Position numbers and translations under genes: made by a program. The notes below the pieces were generated by a model. It saw only the letters and a list, made by a program, of their open reading frames with translations, had not been told where the DNA came from and did not search any database. Positions 1 through 10,200 of a stretch of 64,000 nucleotides of DNA are shown piece after piece; position 1 is the first letter of the stretch, and each line of letters starts with the position of its first letter. Origin of the DNA: Dysgonomonadaceae bacterium PH5-43 (GTDB lineage Bacteria > Bacteroidota > Bacteroidia > Bacteroidales > Azobacteroidaceae); contig JARXWK010000011.1 of NCBI GenBank assembly GCA_029916745.1, positions 19,148 through 83,147 on the forward strand. Direction: 5' to 3'.

Positions 1-52
1 AACTTTTAGCTTTTATCTTTTAGTTTTTATCTTTTAACTTGTGCGAAGCACA
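1..52 (-). repeat. Dispersed AACTAAAA/GATAAAAG tract with TGTGC-TTC-GCACA hairpin
   Basis: Read on the minus strand, a short perfect hairpin (TGTGC, 3-nt loop, GCACA; 40-52) lies 3 bases beyond the sigma factor stop codon. A purine-rich tract built from GTTAAAAG, GATAAAAAC and CTAAAAG words follows. The same words recur at 18421-18456 and 38526-38589, so this is a dispersed intergenic element, cut by the window edge. It lacks the T-run of a standard terminator on the minus strand. Confidence 0.6.
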
Positions 53-55
53 TAA

Positions 56-559
56 TTATCTATGATCTTTTAGCACTTTCTGTAATTCTTGTCGTGCGAA
101 ATATATTCTACTCTTAACAGTACCTAAAGGAAGGTCTAAATTCTCTGCAATTTCGTTATATTTATAACCTGCAATAAACATAGAGAAAGGATTTCTTAAA
201 TCGTTATTCAAGTTATTGATAGCTTTATTAATCTCTTTAACGGTGTAGGCTCCATCTGGGGTTTCAAACCCTGAATCTTGAGGAAGATTTAGGTGATATA
301 AATCTTCGGTTTGATCTATCACTGTTTGACTTCTCACCACCTTGCGATAATTATTAATAAAGATATTTCGCATAATAGTTAATACCCAGCCTTTGAAATT
401 TACATTGTCGACAAACTTATCCTGATTGTTCAATGCTTTCAAAGTTGTGTCTTGTACTAAATCGTTAGCATCTTCTCTGTTACCTGTTAGCATCATAGCG
501 AAGTTAAACATATTGCTTTGTAATGCTAAAATCTGATTTTGAAATTGAATTGCACTCAT
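56..559 (-). CDS. RNA polymerase sigma factor, ECF/sigma-70 family
   Basis: This 167-aa protein has the two-domain layout of ECF sigma factors. Region 2 spans about residues 9-75 and includes the DLVQDTTLKAL core-binding helix. Region 4 spans about 105-160 and ends in a helix-turn-helix (LPLGTVKSRIYFARQEL). It should direct core RNA polymerase to a specific promoter set. No anti-sigma gene is visible; downstream (towards position 1) is only a repeat tract and the window edge. The start is the ATG at 559, preceded by a good Bacteroidota promoter. Family assignment is secure; regulon and stimulus cannot be read from the sequence. Confidence 0.92.
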   Translation of the reverse strand: MSAIQFQNQILALQSNMFNFAMMLTGNREDANDLVQDTTLKALNNQDKFVDNVNFKGWVLTIMRNIFINNYRKVVRSQTVIDQTEDLYHLNLPQDSGFETPDGAYTVKEINKAINNLNNDLRNPFSMFIAGYKYNEIAENLDLPLGTVKSRIYFARQELQKVLKDHR

Positions 560-599
560 GATATTTTGTTTTTATATTTAATATTTCCTTTTGTTTACA

Positions 600-629
600 C
601 AAATGTAAGCCCCTTTTTATAGCCCCAAA
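600..629 (-). promoter_or_regulatory. Bacteroidota-type promoter of the ECF sigma gene
   Basis: On the minus strand TTTG (626-629) is followed after 18 bp by TACATTTG (600-607), matching the -33/-7 consensus. It lies about 40 bp upstream of the sigma factor ATG. Confidence 0.6.
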
Positions 630-806
630 AACTTATCAGGAAAGAAATAGAGGGTGTAATTAAATCTTAATTGTGTTGTAATTCGCTTAATATGCTTGTA
701 ACAAAAATGTCAATTTGAGAATAACAAAAAGGTGTTATATTGATAGTTGTAGATTGCAGATGCTATTATTGATATTTATTAACCTTGTTGTTTAGGCTTT
801 TTGTTT

Positions 807-814
807 TATCTTTG
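807..814 (+). promoter_or_regulatory. -7 box TATCTTTG upstream of the M23 peptidase gene
   Basis: TATCTTTG at 807-814 matches TAnnTTTG. A TTGTTG stretch about 17-20 bp upstream (785-790) may serve as the -33 element. The predicted transcript begins within about 15 bp of the TTG start codon at 835. Confidence 0.55.
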
Positions 815-834
815 TGTCTTTGAAATAAAAATAA

Positions 835-1695
835 TTGAAGAAAAACTCAGGACTATCGTTTTGGAAAAAGATAAAGTTTAAGTATAAACTATCTTTTTTG
901 AATGAAAATACACTCGAAGAGGTATTCTCGTTTAGGTTGTCTGTGTTGTCAACTACATTAACGGTGTTTGCTTTTGTGATATTATTAATAAGTTTAACTT
1001 CGATAGTAATTATAAATACACCTATCCGTAACTACTTGCCGGGATACTTAGATTCGGAGATTCGACAAAGTATGATGGAAAATGCTCTTAAAACAGATTC
1101 GTTGGAGCAGAAGTTGGATATGCAAACACGATACTTACAAAATGTTATGTCGATATTTCGAGGTGACTCTATTGCCGATGTAACACACGAACTTAATACG
1201 GATACTGTGAACGTAGATTTAGAAAGTCTTGATAAATCTGACGAGCTAACCGATTTTATAAAACGCTTTGAAGAAGAAGAAAAGTATAATCTTAATTCTC
1301 TAACTTCACCTACCGCATTACCCGAAAATCTTATTTTTTACAGACCGGTAAGAGGTGTAATATCAAGTCATTTTGATGTTAAAGAGAAACATTATGGTGT
1401 AGATATTGCAGCAGCTCCACGAGAAAGTATTTTGGCAACAATGAACGGTACGGTTATCTTTGCCGGTTTCGATGCTAATGCAGGGTATGTTATACATCTT
1501 CAGCACCCTAATGGAATAATGTCGGTATATAAACATAATGCTATATTATTAAAGAAACAAGGCGACGAGGTTATATCGGGCGAAGCTATTGCAATAGTAG
1601 GCAATACAGGTAGTTTGTCGAGTGGCAATCATCTGCATTTCGAATTGTGGTATAAAGGAAAGCCTGTCGATCCTGAAGAATTTATTGTATTCTAA
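835..1695 (+). CDS. M23 family metallopeptidase (membrane-anchored murein hydrolase or regulator)
   Basis: This 286-aa protein has a basic N-terminus, one membrane segment (about 38-60) and a short helical linker (about 78-110). A C-terminal LytM/M23 domain (about 165-280) carries the zinc ligands HxxxD (HYGVD) and HLHFE near residue 266. M23 enzymes cleave peptide cross-links in peptidoglycan, and the intact motif argues for activity. The chosen start is TTG at 835, because no ATG lies in frame between the promoter and the conserved N-terminus. dxr begins 4 bp after its stop, so the two are probably cotranscribed with rseP and mscS. Substrate and partner proteins are not evident. Confidence 0.88.
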   Translation: MKKNSGLSFWKKIKFKYKLSFLNENTLEEVFSFRLSVLSTTLTVFAFVILLISLTSIVIINTPIRNYLPGYLDSEIRQSMMENALKTDSLEQKLDMQTRYLQNVMSIFRGDSIADVTHELNTDTVNVDLESLDKSDELTDFIKRFEEEEKYNLNSLTSPTALPENLIFYRPVRGVISSHFDVKEKHYGVDIAAAPRESILATMNGTVIFAGFDANAGYVIHLQHPNGIMSVYKHNAILLKKQGDEVISGEAIAIVGNTGSLSSGNHLHFELWYKGKPVDPEEFIVF

Positions 1696-1699
1696 AATT

Positions 1700-2860
1700 A
1701 TGAACAAAAGACAAATAGCAATACTTGGGTCAACGGGTTCTATAGGAACTCAGGCTTTAGATATTATTCGTCAACACCCTGATAAGTTTGAAGTGTATGC
1801 TCTTACCGCAAATAATCAGGTAGACTTACTTATAAAACAGGCGCGCGAGTTTATGCCTGATACGGTTGTTATTGCAAACGAAGAGAAGTACGAACAGTTA
1901 AGGGATAGTCTTAAAGATTTACCAATAAAAGTGTGGGCAGGCTCAGATGCTATTGCCGATGTGGTAGAGGCTCAACCTATTGATATTGTGCTTACTGCTA
2001 TGGTTGGTTATTCTGGTTTGAAGCCTACAATACACGCCATTAAAGCAGGTAAGGCTATCGCATTAGCAAATAAAGAAACCTTAGTAATAGCTGGCGAGAT
2101 AATAATAAACTTAGCGGCTAAACATAAAACTCCTATATTGCCAGTTGATTCCGAACATTCGGCTATCTTTCAGTGTTTGGCAGGAGAACAAAATAATAAA
2201 ATAGACAAGATATTACTTACAGCTTCGGGTGGTCCTTTCAGAAACTTTTCTTTAGAACAACTAAAGACAGTAACTAAGAAAGAAGCCTTAAAGCACCCCA
2301 ACTGGAATATGGGGGCGAAAGTAACTATCGACTCGGCAAGCCTTATGAATAAAGGATTCGAGATGATAGAGGCTAAGTGGTTGTTTGGTGTAACTCCCGA
2401 ACAAATTAAAGTGTTGGTACACCCTCAATCTATTATTCATTCAATGGTTCAGTTCGAAGATATGTCGATAAAAGCACAATTAGGTTTGCCTGATATGCGT
2501 TTGCCGATACAATATGCTTTGGGCTATCCCAACAGAATGAAGTCGGACTTCAAAGAAACAGATTTTAATATCTTTAATACTTTAACTTTTGAAGAACCCG
2601 ATACCTCAAAATTCAGAAACTTAACGTTTGCTTTTGAAGCCATTAAGCAAGGTGGTAATATGCCTTGTATATTAAATGCAGCAAATGAAATAGTTGTAGC
2701 GGCTTTCTTGAACGAACAAATAGGTTTCCTTGAAATGAGTGATGTAATAGAAAAGACAATGCAAACAGTAGAATTTATAAAAACACCTTCATACGAAGAT
2801 TTAGTACAAACAGATAAAATAGCGAGAGCAAAAGCAATAGAAATATGGAAACAATCTTAA
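1700..2860 (+). CDS. dxr: 1-deoxy-D-xylulose 5-phosphate reductoisomerase
   Basis: Dxr converts DXP to 2-C-methyl-D-erythritol 4-phosphate with NADPH, the committed step of the non-mevalonate isoprenoid pathway. The 386-aa protein starts MNKRQIAILGSTGSIG, with the Rossmann glycine motif at residues 10-16. It continues with the substrate and metal site motifs PVDSEHSAIFQ, TASGGPF and HPNWNMGAKVTIDSAS. Start ATG 1700 is preferred over an upstream in-frame ATG at 1622, which would lie inside the M23 gene and add 26 residues before the conserved start. Its 3' end overlaps rseP by 16 bp. A second pathway gene, ispF, lies at 24041 in another operon. Confidence 0.97.
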   Translation: MNKRQIAILGSTGSIGTQALDIIRQHPDKFEVYALTANNQVDLLIKQAREFMPDTVVIANEEKYEQLRDSLKDLPIKVWAGSDAIADVVEAQPIDIVLTAMVGYSGLKPTIHAIKAGKAIALANKETLVIAGEIIINLAAKHKTPILPVDSEHSAIFQCLAGEQNNKIDKILLTASGGPFRNFSLEQLKTVTKKEALKHPNWNMGAKVTIDSASLMNKGFEMIEAKWLFGVTPEQIKVLVHPQSIIHSMVQFEDMSIKAQLGLPDMRLPIQYALGYPNRMKSDFKETDFNIFNTLTFEEPDTSKFRNLTFAFEAIKQGGNMPCILNAANEIVVAAFLNEQIGFLEMSDVIEKTMQTVEFIKTPSYEDLVQTDKIARAKAIEIWKQS

Positions 2861-4161
2861 TAAAAGCATTTCAATTAATTTTAAGTTTATCAATCTTGGT
2901 TATCGTCCACGAGTTAGGACATTTTTTGTTTGCCAAGTTGTTCAAAGTAAGAGTAGAGAAGTTCTATCTTTTCTTCAATCCTTGGTTTACTCTATTTAAG
3001 TTTAAACCTAAAGGAAGTGAAACAGAGTATGGTATAGGCTGGCTACCTTTAGGCGGTTACGTTAAAATATCAGGAATGATAGACGAAAGTATGGATAAAG
3101 AAGCTATGGCTGAACCTCCAAAGCCTTGGGAGTTTAGAACTAAGCCAGCTTGGCAACGTTTACTTATTATGGTAGGTGGTGTGTTGATGAATTTTATTTT
3201 AGCATTCGTTATATATGCAATGATAGTTTTTACTTGGGGAGAAGAACACCTTCCTTTGCGTAATGTAACAATGGGACTTTCATATAATCAGGCAACTCTT
3301 GATGTTGGGTTTCAAAACGGAGATATTCCTGTTAGTGCTGATGGAAAACAATTAGAAGAATTAAATATGGATGTTCTTTACTCTGTATTTGAAGCTAAAG
3401 AAGTTGAAGTTTTGCGTAACGGTGAAATTGTAAAAATAACTTTACCCGAAGGTTTTAAGAAAGTATTATTAGATAAAGAACCTAACTTTGTGCTTCGCTA
3501 TCCATTTGTTATCGATCAGGTGTTGAATGGTTCGCCGGCTCAAGATGCGGGATTAAAAGAAGGAGATGATATTGTAGGTGTTTATGGCGAGGATATGGTT
3601 GCTGATCAGCTTCGAGCTACATTTGCCGATAACAAAGAAACGGAAATTACTATAAACGTAAAAAGGGGAGGAGAAACAATAGAGCTGAACATTACTCCTG
3701 ATGAGTCTGGTAAGATAGGCGTAATGCCTCGTCATCCTTATAGTATATACGAAACAGTAAAAACTAAATATAACTTCTTTGCATCATTTCCTGCAGGTAT
3801 ACGTATTGGTATTCAACAAATAAAAGATTACTTAGGGCAATTCAAATATATATTTACAAAAGAAGGAGCTCAAAGTTTAGGCGGTTTTGGTGCAATAGGT
3901 AACTTATTCCCAGAGAAATGGAACTGGGGATTGTTTTGGGAACGAACAGCTTTCCTTTCAATAATATTAGGAGTTATGAACTTACTACCTATCCCAGCTT
4001 TAGATGGCGGACACGTTATGTTTTTACTTTATGAAGTAATTTCGGGACGTAAACCTAACGATAAGTTTATGGAATATGCGCAAATGGTAGGAATGTTTTT
4101 GTTGTTTGCGTTGCTTATATATGCTAATGGTATGGATATAGTCAGGGCTTTCTTTAAATAA
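2845..4161 (+). CDS. rseP: RIP metalloprotease RseP (site-2 protease)
   Basis: This is a 438-aa multi-spanning zinc protease of the inner membrane. HELGH (residues 22-26) in the first membrane helix and LDGGH (about 386-390) in a C-terminal helix form the active site. A PDZ region lies between them (about 205-285: VLNGSPAQDAGLKEGDDIVGV). The family performs regulated intramembrane proteolysis, commonly of anti-sigma factors or signal-peptide remnants. It overlaps dxr by 16 bp, the usual dxr-rseP arrangement in this phylum. An ECF sigma gene lies nearby at 56-559, but a functional link is only conjecture. Confidence 0.95.
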   Translation: METILIKAFQLILSLSILVIVHELGHFLFAKLFKVRVEKFYLFFNPWFTLFKFKPKGSETEYGIGWLPLGGYVKISGMIDESMDKEAMAEPPKPWEFRTKPAWQRLLIMVGGVLMNFILAFVIYAMIVFTWGEEHLPLRNVTMGLSYNQATLDVGFQNGDIPVSADGKQLEELNMDVLYSVFEAKEVEVLRNGEIVKITLPEGFKKVLLDKEPNFVLRYPFVIDQVLNGSPAQDAGLKEGDDIVGVYGEDMVADQLRATFADNKETEITINVKRGGETIELNITPDESGKIGVMPRHPYSIYETVKTKYNFFASFPAGIRIGIQQIKDYLGQFKYIFTKEGAQSLGGFGAIGNLFPEKWNWGLFWERTAFLSIILGVMNLLPIPALDGGHVMFLLYEVISGRKPNDKFMEYAQMVGMFLLFALLIYANGMDIVRAFFK

Positions 4162-4183
4162 CTTATAAATAAAAAGGTAAAAG

Positions 4184-5473
4184 ATGAAGGATAACGTACA
4201 ATTAAAAGAGTTTGCGTTTACAATAAACGAAGGTTTTTCTGAGTTTGTCTCAAAGTTTGGTTTGTCTGAAAGTGCTACATCGGTTGTTAGTATGATGATA
4301 TTACTTTTCTTAGCCGTATTAATCATATACATAGTGTTTACTATTACGGAGAGAATAATTCATTTAATATCTCGCAATATATCAAAGTTTGATAGTCTTA
4401 AGTTCTTCAAATTCTTAAATAAGAATAAGTTCCCTATGCTATCAGGACTTTTGATTCCTTATATCTTTATGAAGATATTCATACCTATTGTTTTTTATAA
4501 TTATTCAGTGTTAACAAATCTAAGTTATATTTTTGTTGAGGTATGGCTTATATTTGTAATTATTAATATAATTGTATCCATTGTGCGTTCGGCTTGTGAT
4601 GTGTTGGCTCTTCGACCAGCTTTTAGAGATAAACCTATGACAAGCTACATACAAGTTCTTCAAATTATACTATATATATTAGGAATAGTGCTTGCATTCT
4701 CTGTTATTACAGATAAGTCGCCAATGGTATTCTTTACAGCTATGGGTGCGGCGTCGGCTATTATGTTATTAATCTTTCAAGATTCTATTAAAGGATTTGT
4801 AGCAAGTATACAAGTAACTACTAACGATATGGTAAGGCTGGGCGATTGGGTTACCGTTTCAAAATATGGTGCCGATGGAGATGTTACTGAAATAAATCTT
4901 ACGACCGTTAAGGTTCAGAATTTCGATAAAACCATTACTACTTTGCCAACGTATGCCTTAATATCAGACTCTTTCCAAAACTGGAGAGGAATGAAAGATG
5001 CCGAAGGGCGAAGAATAAAAAGGTCTTTAAGCATAAAGCAATCAAGCATACGGTTTATTGCAGATGATGAACTTGCAAGATTTAAGAAGATACAAGGAAT
5101 ATCTAAATATATAGATGAAAAGCAAGCAGAGATAAAAGCTCATAACGAAGCAATAGGAGCTGATAGAAGTTTGCCAGTAAATGGACGTAATCTAACTAAT
5201 GCAGGCTTGTTCCGTCAGTATGCGCAATGGTATTTGAAAACTCACCCAGGTACTAAAGATGAATATACAATGATGGTTCGTCATCTCGCTCCAACAGAAA
5301 CAGGTATACCTTTTGAAGTTTATGCTTTTACAAATACAACTAACTGGATACAATACGAAGCCATAATGTCGGATATTTTCGATCATCTTATCGCGACAGT
5401 TAAATACTTTGATTTAGAAATCTTCGAGTTAGAGGCAGGAGGCGATAAAAAGAATATAGAAATACGTAATTAG
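4184..5473 (+). CDS. Mechanosensitive ion channel family protein (MscS-like)
   Basis: This 429-aa membrane protein has several hydrophobic helices in the first 200 residues (about 35-60, 85-125 and 150-200). The pore helix and beta domain of MscS follow (about 180-290: AMGAASAIMLLIFQDSIKGFVASIQ and then a GDWVTV-type beta segment). MscS channels open on membrane tension and release solutes during hypo-osmotic shock. The cytoplasmic C-terminus (about 290-429) is longer than in E. coli MscS and resembles the YbdG-type subfamily. It lies 22 bp after rseP on the same strand and is the last gene of the run, ending convergently with the DUF4296 gene (4-bp overlap). Confidence 0.88.
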   Translation: MKDNVQLKEFAFTINEGFSEFVSKFGLSESATSVVSMMILLFLAVLIIYIVFTITERIIHLISRNISKFDSLKFFKFLNKNKFPMLSGLLIPYIFMKIFIPIVFYNYSVLTNLSYIFVEVWLIFVIINIIVSIVRSACDVLALRPAFRDKPMTSYIQVLQIILYILGIVLAFSVITDKSPMVFFTAMGAASAIMLLIFQDSIKGFVASIQVTTNDMVRLGDWVTVSKYGADGDVTEINLTTVKVQNFDKTITTLPTYALISDSFQNWRGMKDAEGRRIKRSLSIKQSSIRFIADDELARFKKIQGISKYIDEKQAEIKAHNEAIGADRSLPVNGRNLTNAGLFRQYAQWYLKTHPGTKDEYTMMVRHLAPTETGIPFEVYAFTNTTNWIQYEAIMSDIFDHLIATVKYFDLEIFELEAGGDKKNIEIRN

Positions 5474-6243
5474 TTATTATAAATCCTTGTTTCTTTTTGT
5501 TGAGAAATAGAGAACCCATTAATAAGGATAGGGTTTTTAGTAGTGTCAGGTAAGGAAATGTTTCCGTAAATAGAGACAACTCTTTCTCTTCCTGCGCTAC
5601 GAACAAGGTTAAACCAACCGTTGCTTTTGATTGTGTCGGTGTAAACAAAGGTAGTGTCAGCACATTCTATGTTTAAAGAGAGTATAGGATATGCAGGTTC
5701 TTTCACTCCGATAGATAAAAAGTCTATAAAATACCGTTTGCTTTTGTTTAGCTGCGTTCTATCATCAACCATAAAAGAAAGAGAGTCGCCTTGCAATGCA
5801 GAGCCAAGTATGTAGTGTTGCGTTAAATGCAAAAAGGTTGTATCAACTCTTTTGCTATTAGCTTTTATTTGTTCGTGTAATTGAGTCGCTTCTGCAATGT
5901 CTAAAGCATACCTTTCGGTAAGTTTATCATTAATCTTCAAAAAAACATCTAAGTTGGCATTGTACCAAACCAGAGAAGAATCGAATTCAGCTTCAGTGGT
6001 GTTGTGTTTGTTGAATATCGATTGCAGAAACTCAACCTTAAGAAGAGTGTCGGCTGTAAAGATAGAATGGTTACTTTTAATGGTAGACTCGGCAATATAA
6101 ATATCGTATAATATATCTTCCATTTGCTGTTCCGATAAAACATCAAACGGGCGACTGTTGCAGGCAGATACTATGCACGCAACAATAAGTAGTAATATTA
6201 TGTGTATATTAGTTTTCAATTTCTTGAATTTCTTTCTTTTCAA
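5470..6243 (-). CDS. DUF4296 domain lipoprotein
   Basis: This 257-aa protein has a basic N-terminus, a hydrophobic stretch and a lipobox ending VSAC (Cys about residue 28), so export and lipidation are likely. Residues about 33-120 match the DUF4296 pattern (LSEQQMEDILYDIYIAES), a Bacteroidota family of unknown function usually encoded after lspA. The remainder looks beta-rich and is not recognised. The start at 6243 overlaps the end of lspA by 35 bp, implying translational coupling. No catalytic motif was found. Confidence 0.82.
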   Translation of the reverse strand: MKRKKFKKLKTNIHIILLLIVACIVSACNSRPFDVLSEQQMEDILYDIYIAESTIKSNHSIFTADTLLKVEFLQSIFNKHNTTEAEFDSSLVWYNANLDVFLKINDKLTERYALDIAEATQLHEQIKANSKRVDTTFLHLTQHYILGSALQGDSLSFMVDDRTQLNKSKRYFIDFLSIGVKEPAYPILSLNIECADTTFVYTDTIKSNGWFNLVRSAGRERVVSIYGNISLPDTTKNPILINGFSISQQKETRIYNN

Positions 6244-6844
6244 AACTTTTAGTAAAGTCTTTCCAATAAAAAAGAAGTAGAGTTACCATTCCTACACTGA
6301 TGCAAGCGTCGGCAAAATTAAATATGTAGCGGAAAAACTCAAACTGACTTCCTCCTATAAAAGGAATCCAATCTGGCCAAGTAAATTCAAATAGTGGGAA
6401 ATAAAACATATCAACAACTTTACCGTGCATTAAAGTTCCGTAACCTCCGTCGGCTGGGAATAAAGTAGCAACAGTAAAAGGAGTGCTCTCACTAAAGATA
6501 ACCCCATAGAATACACTATCAATGATATTGCCAACAGCTCCTGCGAAGATTAAAGATACACAAAGAATATATCCAAGTCGAAATCCTTTTTTGATTAAAG
6601 TCCACAGATAATAGATGATGGCGAAAGATGCTATTATTCTAAAAATAGATAGAAATAGTTTTCCACCTATTTCTATTCCCATAGCCATACCAGGGTTTTC
6701 TACAAAACGAATCAAGAACCAATCGGCGATGTGTATGTCTTCATACAATGCCATATTGGTTTTGACATATATTTTGATAGCTTGATCTATTACGAGCAGT
6801 AGCAGAATAACTGCTACTGCCCATAATCCTTTTGATAATTTCAT
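6209..6844 (-). CDS. lspA: Lipoprotein signal peptidase (signal peptidase II)
   Basis: LspA removes the signal peptide from diacylglyceryl prolipoproteins in the inner membrane. The 211-aa protein has four predicted membrane helices and both catalytic aspartate motifs: GAVGNIID (Asp about residue 108) and FNFADACI (Asp about 183). It has a longer loop between helices than E. coli LspA (164 aa), as is common in Bacteroidetes. ATGA overlap (6841-6844) with the upstream TraR/DksA-like gene and overlap with the downstream lipoprotein gene indicate one operon: ileS, traR-like, lspA, DUF4296. Confidence 0.96.
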   Translation of the reverse strand: MKLSKGLWAVAVILLLLVIDQAIKIYVKTNMALYEDIHIADWFLIRFVENPGMAMGIEIGGKLFLSIFRIIASFAIIYYLWTLIKKGFRLGYILCVSLIFAGAVGNIIDSVFYGVIFSESTPFTVATLFPADGGYGTLMHGKVVDMFYFPLFEFTWPDWIPFIGGSQFEFFRYIFNFADACISVGMVTLLLFYWKDFTKSFEKKEIQEIEN

Positions 6845-7221
6845 CTGCCTTGCGCTTGTTTTGCTTCTATACTTAAAGTTGCGTGAGGCACAGCGCGAAG
6901 TCTTTCCTTAGGGATAAGCTTACCTGTTTCTCTACATATACCATAAGTCTTATTTTCAATGCGTATTAAGGCAGCTTGTAGATTCTGAATAAACTTCATC
7001 TGACGTTGAGCTAAACGTCCAGCCTCTTCCTTTGAAAGAGTAGATGCGCCTTCCTCTAATACTTTGAAAGTAGGAGACGTGTCGGTAACATCATTGCCAT
7101 CGGCATTCATCATAGTCTCTTTGTGAAGTTCATAATCTGTTTTTGCTTTCTCAAGTTTTTCGTTAATTATAGCACGAAACTCTTCTAATTCAGCATCTGA
7201 GTATCTTGTCTTTTCGTTCAT
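6841..7221 (-). CDS. TraR/DksA-type zinc-finger-fold protein with degenerate cysteines
   Basis: This 126-aa protein has an N-terminal coiled-coil region (about 1-85) and the DksA/TraR C-terminal motif (YGICRETGKLIPKERLRA). Only one cysteine remains where canonical DksA carries four zinc ligands, so zinc binding as in E. coli DksA is unlikely. Family members bind the RNA polymerase secondary channel. Which function this variant keeps cannot be told from sequence, and I did not check the residues at the coiled-coil tip. It lies 57 bp after ileS and overlaps lspA by 4 bp, a gene order familiar in Bacteroidetes. Confidence 0.87.
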   Translation of the reverse strand: MNEKTRYSDAELEEFRAIINEKLEKAKTDYELHKETMMNADGNDVTDTSPTFKVLEEGASTLSKEEAGRLAQRQMKFIQNLQAALIRIENKTYGICRETGKLIPKERLRAVPHATLSIEAKQAQGR

Positions 7222-7278
7222 GGCTATATAATTTAAATTAATAAGTTCAAATATAGGTGTTTTATTTTAATAAACAAA

Positions 7279-10200
7279 CTAAACTCTTACAACATTTACT
7301 AACAAACGTAAGTCATCTAATTCGAGTTCTATACCATCGGTAATATTTCCTATCTCTACACTGTTTGCAAGAACCTGATTAGCAATATATTGTTTGTATT
7401 CTTCTACTGCTTCATCGGTTAAAGAATTACTTTGAATAGTTACGTTTATCTTATCAACAATTTCGTAACCGTTAGACTTACGTATGTTCTGAATACGATT
7501 AACTAATTCGCGAGCTATTCCTTCTTTCTTCAACTCTTCGGTAATAGTAACATCTAAAGCTACTGTTAAGTTTCCTTCATTAGCTACTAACCAGCCTGGA
7601 ATATCTTCTGAAATAATTTCAACGTCGTCTAAAGTTATTTCTGCCGATTGATCTGCAATCTGTATAATAAACTTACCGTCTTTTTCGAACTGAATAATGT
7701 TTTCTTGCGACATACTTGCTATGCCTGCTGCAAGATCTTTCATTATCTTTCCGTAACGGGGACCTAACTTCTTGAAGTCTGGTTTTATCTTCTTTACTAA
7801 GATTCCTGCTGCGTTATCAACATATTTAATCTCTTTTACATTTACTTCGTTAAGTATAAGAGATTGAATAGCCTCTATTGCATTTTTTTGATTATCGTCT
7901 AATACTGGAACCATAATAGAAGAAAGAGGTTGGCGAACTTTTATGTTCACTTTTCTTCTTAAAGCCAATACCATAGACGATATTCTTTGAGCAATTTCCA
8001 TTCTTTCTTCCAACGCTTTGTCGATTAAAGCTTCATTAGAGACAGGGAAATCAGATAAATGTATCGATTCTACAGTTTCTCTGCCTGTAACCTTAATAAG
8101 ATCTGTAAATAATTGGTCTGAGTAGAAAGGAGATATTGGCGACATTAACTTAGCTATAGTTTCCAAACAGGTATAAAGCGTTTGATAAGCCGATAGTTTA
8201 TCTTCATTCATTTCGCCTCCCCAGAAACGTTTACGGTTTAGACGAACGTACCAGTTACTTAAGTTGTCATTTACAAAATCATTTATTGCACGTCCAGCCT
8301 TTGTTGGTTCGTAAGCTTCTAAGTATCCGTCTACTTCTTTTATCAATGAGTTCAACAAAGAAATTATCCAACGGTCAATCTCTGGTCTTTCGGCAAACGG
8401 TATGTCTGCTTCTTTATATTCAAAGTTATCTACATTAGCGTATAGTGCAAAGAACGAATAAGTGTTGTATAATGTTCCGAAGAATTTGCGACGAACTTCT
8501 TCCACTCCTTCTGGGTCGAACTTTAAGTTATCCCAAGGAGATGCGTTAGTAATCATATACCAACGTAGAGGATCTGAGCCGAATTTAGATATTGCGTCGA
8601 AAGGATCAACACCGTTACCTAAACGTTTCGACATTTTGTTTCCGTTTTTGTCTAATACTAATCCGTTAGATATAACAGTTTTGAAAGAAATATTGTCGAA
8701 TATCATTGTTGCTATGGCGTGAAGAGTAAAGAACCAACCACGAGTTTGGTCTACACCTTCTGCTATAAAGTCGGCAGGGAACACGTCTCCAGAGTCGAAA
8801 GTTTCCTTATTTTCGAAAGGATAATGTATTTGTGCGTATGGCATAGCACCCGAATCGAACCAGACATCTATTAAGTCTGTTTCCCTCTTCATTGGTTTGT
8901 CAGAGTCAGACACAAGAATTATTCTATCAACGTAAGGACGGTGAAGATCTAATCCGTTTTCAACAGAGTAATTCTCAGCAGAATAATCTCCGGGAGTTAC
9001 GTTCTTGAAAGGATTCTCGGTCATAACACCCGCTGCAACAGCTTTATTTATTTCTTCTATTAATTCGGCAACCGAACCAATACATTTTTCTTCAGTTCCA
9101 TCTTCGGTTCTCCAGATAGGAAGAGGAGTACCCCAGTAACGAGAACGAGATAAGTTCCAGTCTTGAAGGTTTTCCAACCATTTACCAAAACGTCCCGAGC
9201 CTGTAGATTGAGGTTTCCAGTTGATAGTATTGTTTAGTTCTATCATTCTCTCCTTAACTGCAGTAGTGCGGATAAACCAACTATCTAAAGGATAGTAAAG
9301 AACGGGCTTATCGGTTCTCCAACAATGAGGATAGTTGTGAGTATGTTTCTCTATTTTGAATGCTCTGTTTTGTTGTTTCAGCATAACACAAATGTCGATG
9401 TCTAATGTAGCATCAGCATCAGTAAGTTTACTGTCGAAAGCATTCTTAACAAATCGTCCAGCAAACTCAGAATATAGTGCAACATTTACCGACTCTTCTA
9501 TAAACTTATCGTCTAAATCTTCTAAGTTGAAAAATTTACCAGTCTGGTCTACCATAGGTCTTGTGTTTCCCTCTTTGTCTACCATCATTAAAGGAGGAAT
9601 ACCGCTTGCTTTAGCAACTCTATCATCGTCAGCACCAAAGGTAGGAGCAATGTGAACGATACCAGTTCCGTCTTCGGTAGTAACATAATCGCCTGTAATA
9701 ACACGGAATGCGCCATTGCCAGGATTAACCCAAGGGATTAATTGTTCGTATTCAAGACCTGCAAGTTCTGTTCCTTTCCAAGAAGCTACAATTTTATAAG
9801 GAATAAGTTTGTCTCCTTCTTTATAATCATCAAGAGCTATGTCGGCAGCTTTTTCGTTAAACAACGAAGAAACTAAGTTCTTAGCCACAACAACAGTAAT
9901 AGGTTGAGAAGTGTAAGGATTGTATGTTTGAACAGCAACATATTCTATATTAGGACCAACAGCAAGAGCCGTATTAGAAGGTAAAGTCCAAGGAGTTGTA
10001 GTCCAAGCGAGGAAGAAAGCTTCTCCGAATTGCGACATCTCGGTTAGAGGATTTACCATCTTGAACTGAGCCACACAGGTAGTGTCTTTTACATCGCGAT
10101 AACAACCAGGTTGATTAAGTTCGTGAGTACTTAAACCTGTTCCAGCTGCGGGCGAGTAAGGTTGAATTGTGTAACCTTTGTATAATAACCCTTTGTTGTA

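Noticed and set aside
5400..5663. ORF overlapping mscS and the DUF4296 gene on the minus strand
   Set aside because: It overlaps a well-supported lipoprotein gene in another frame and has no recognisable features.
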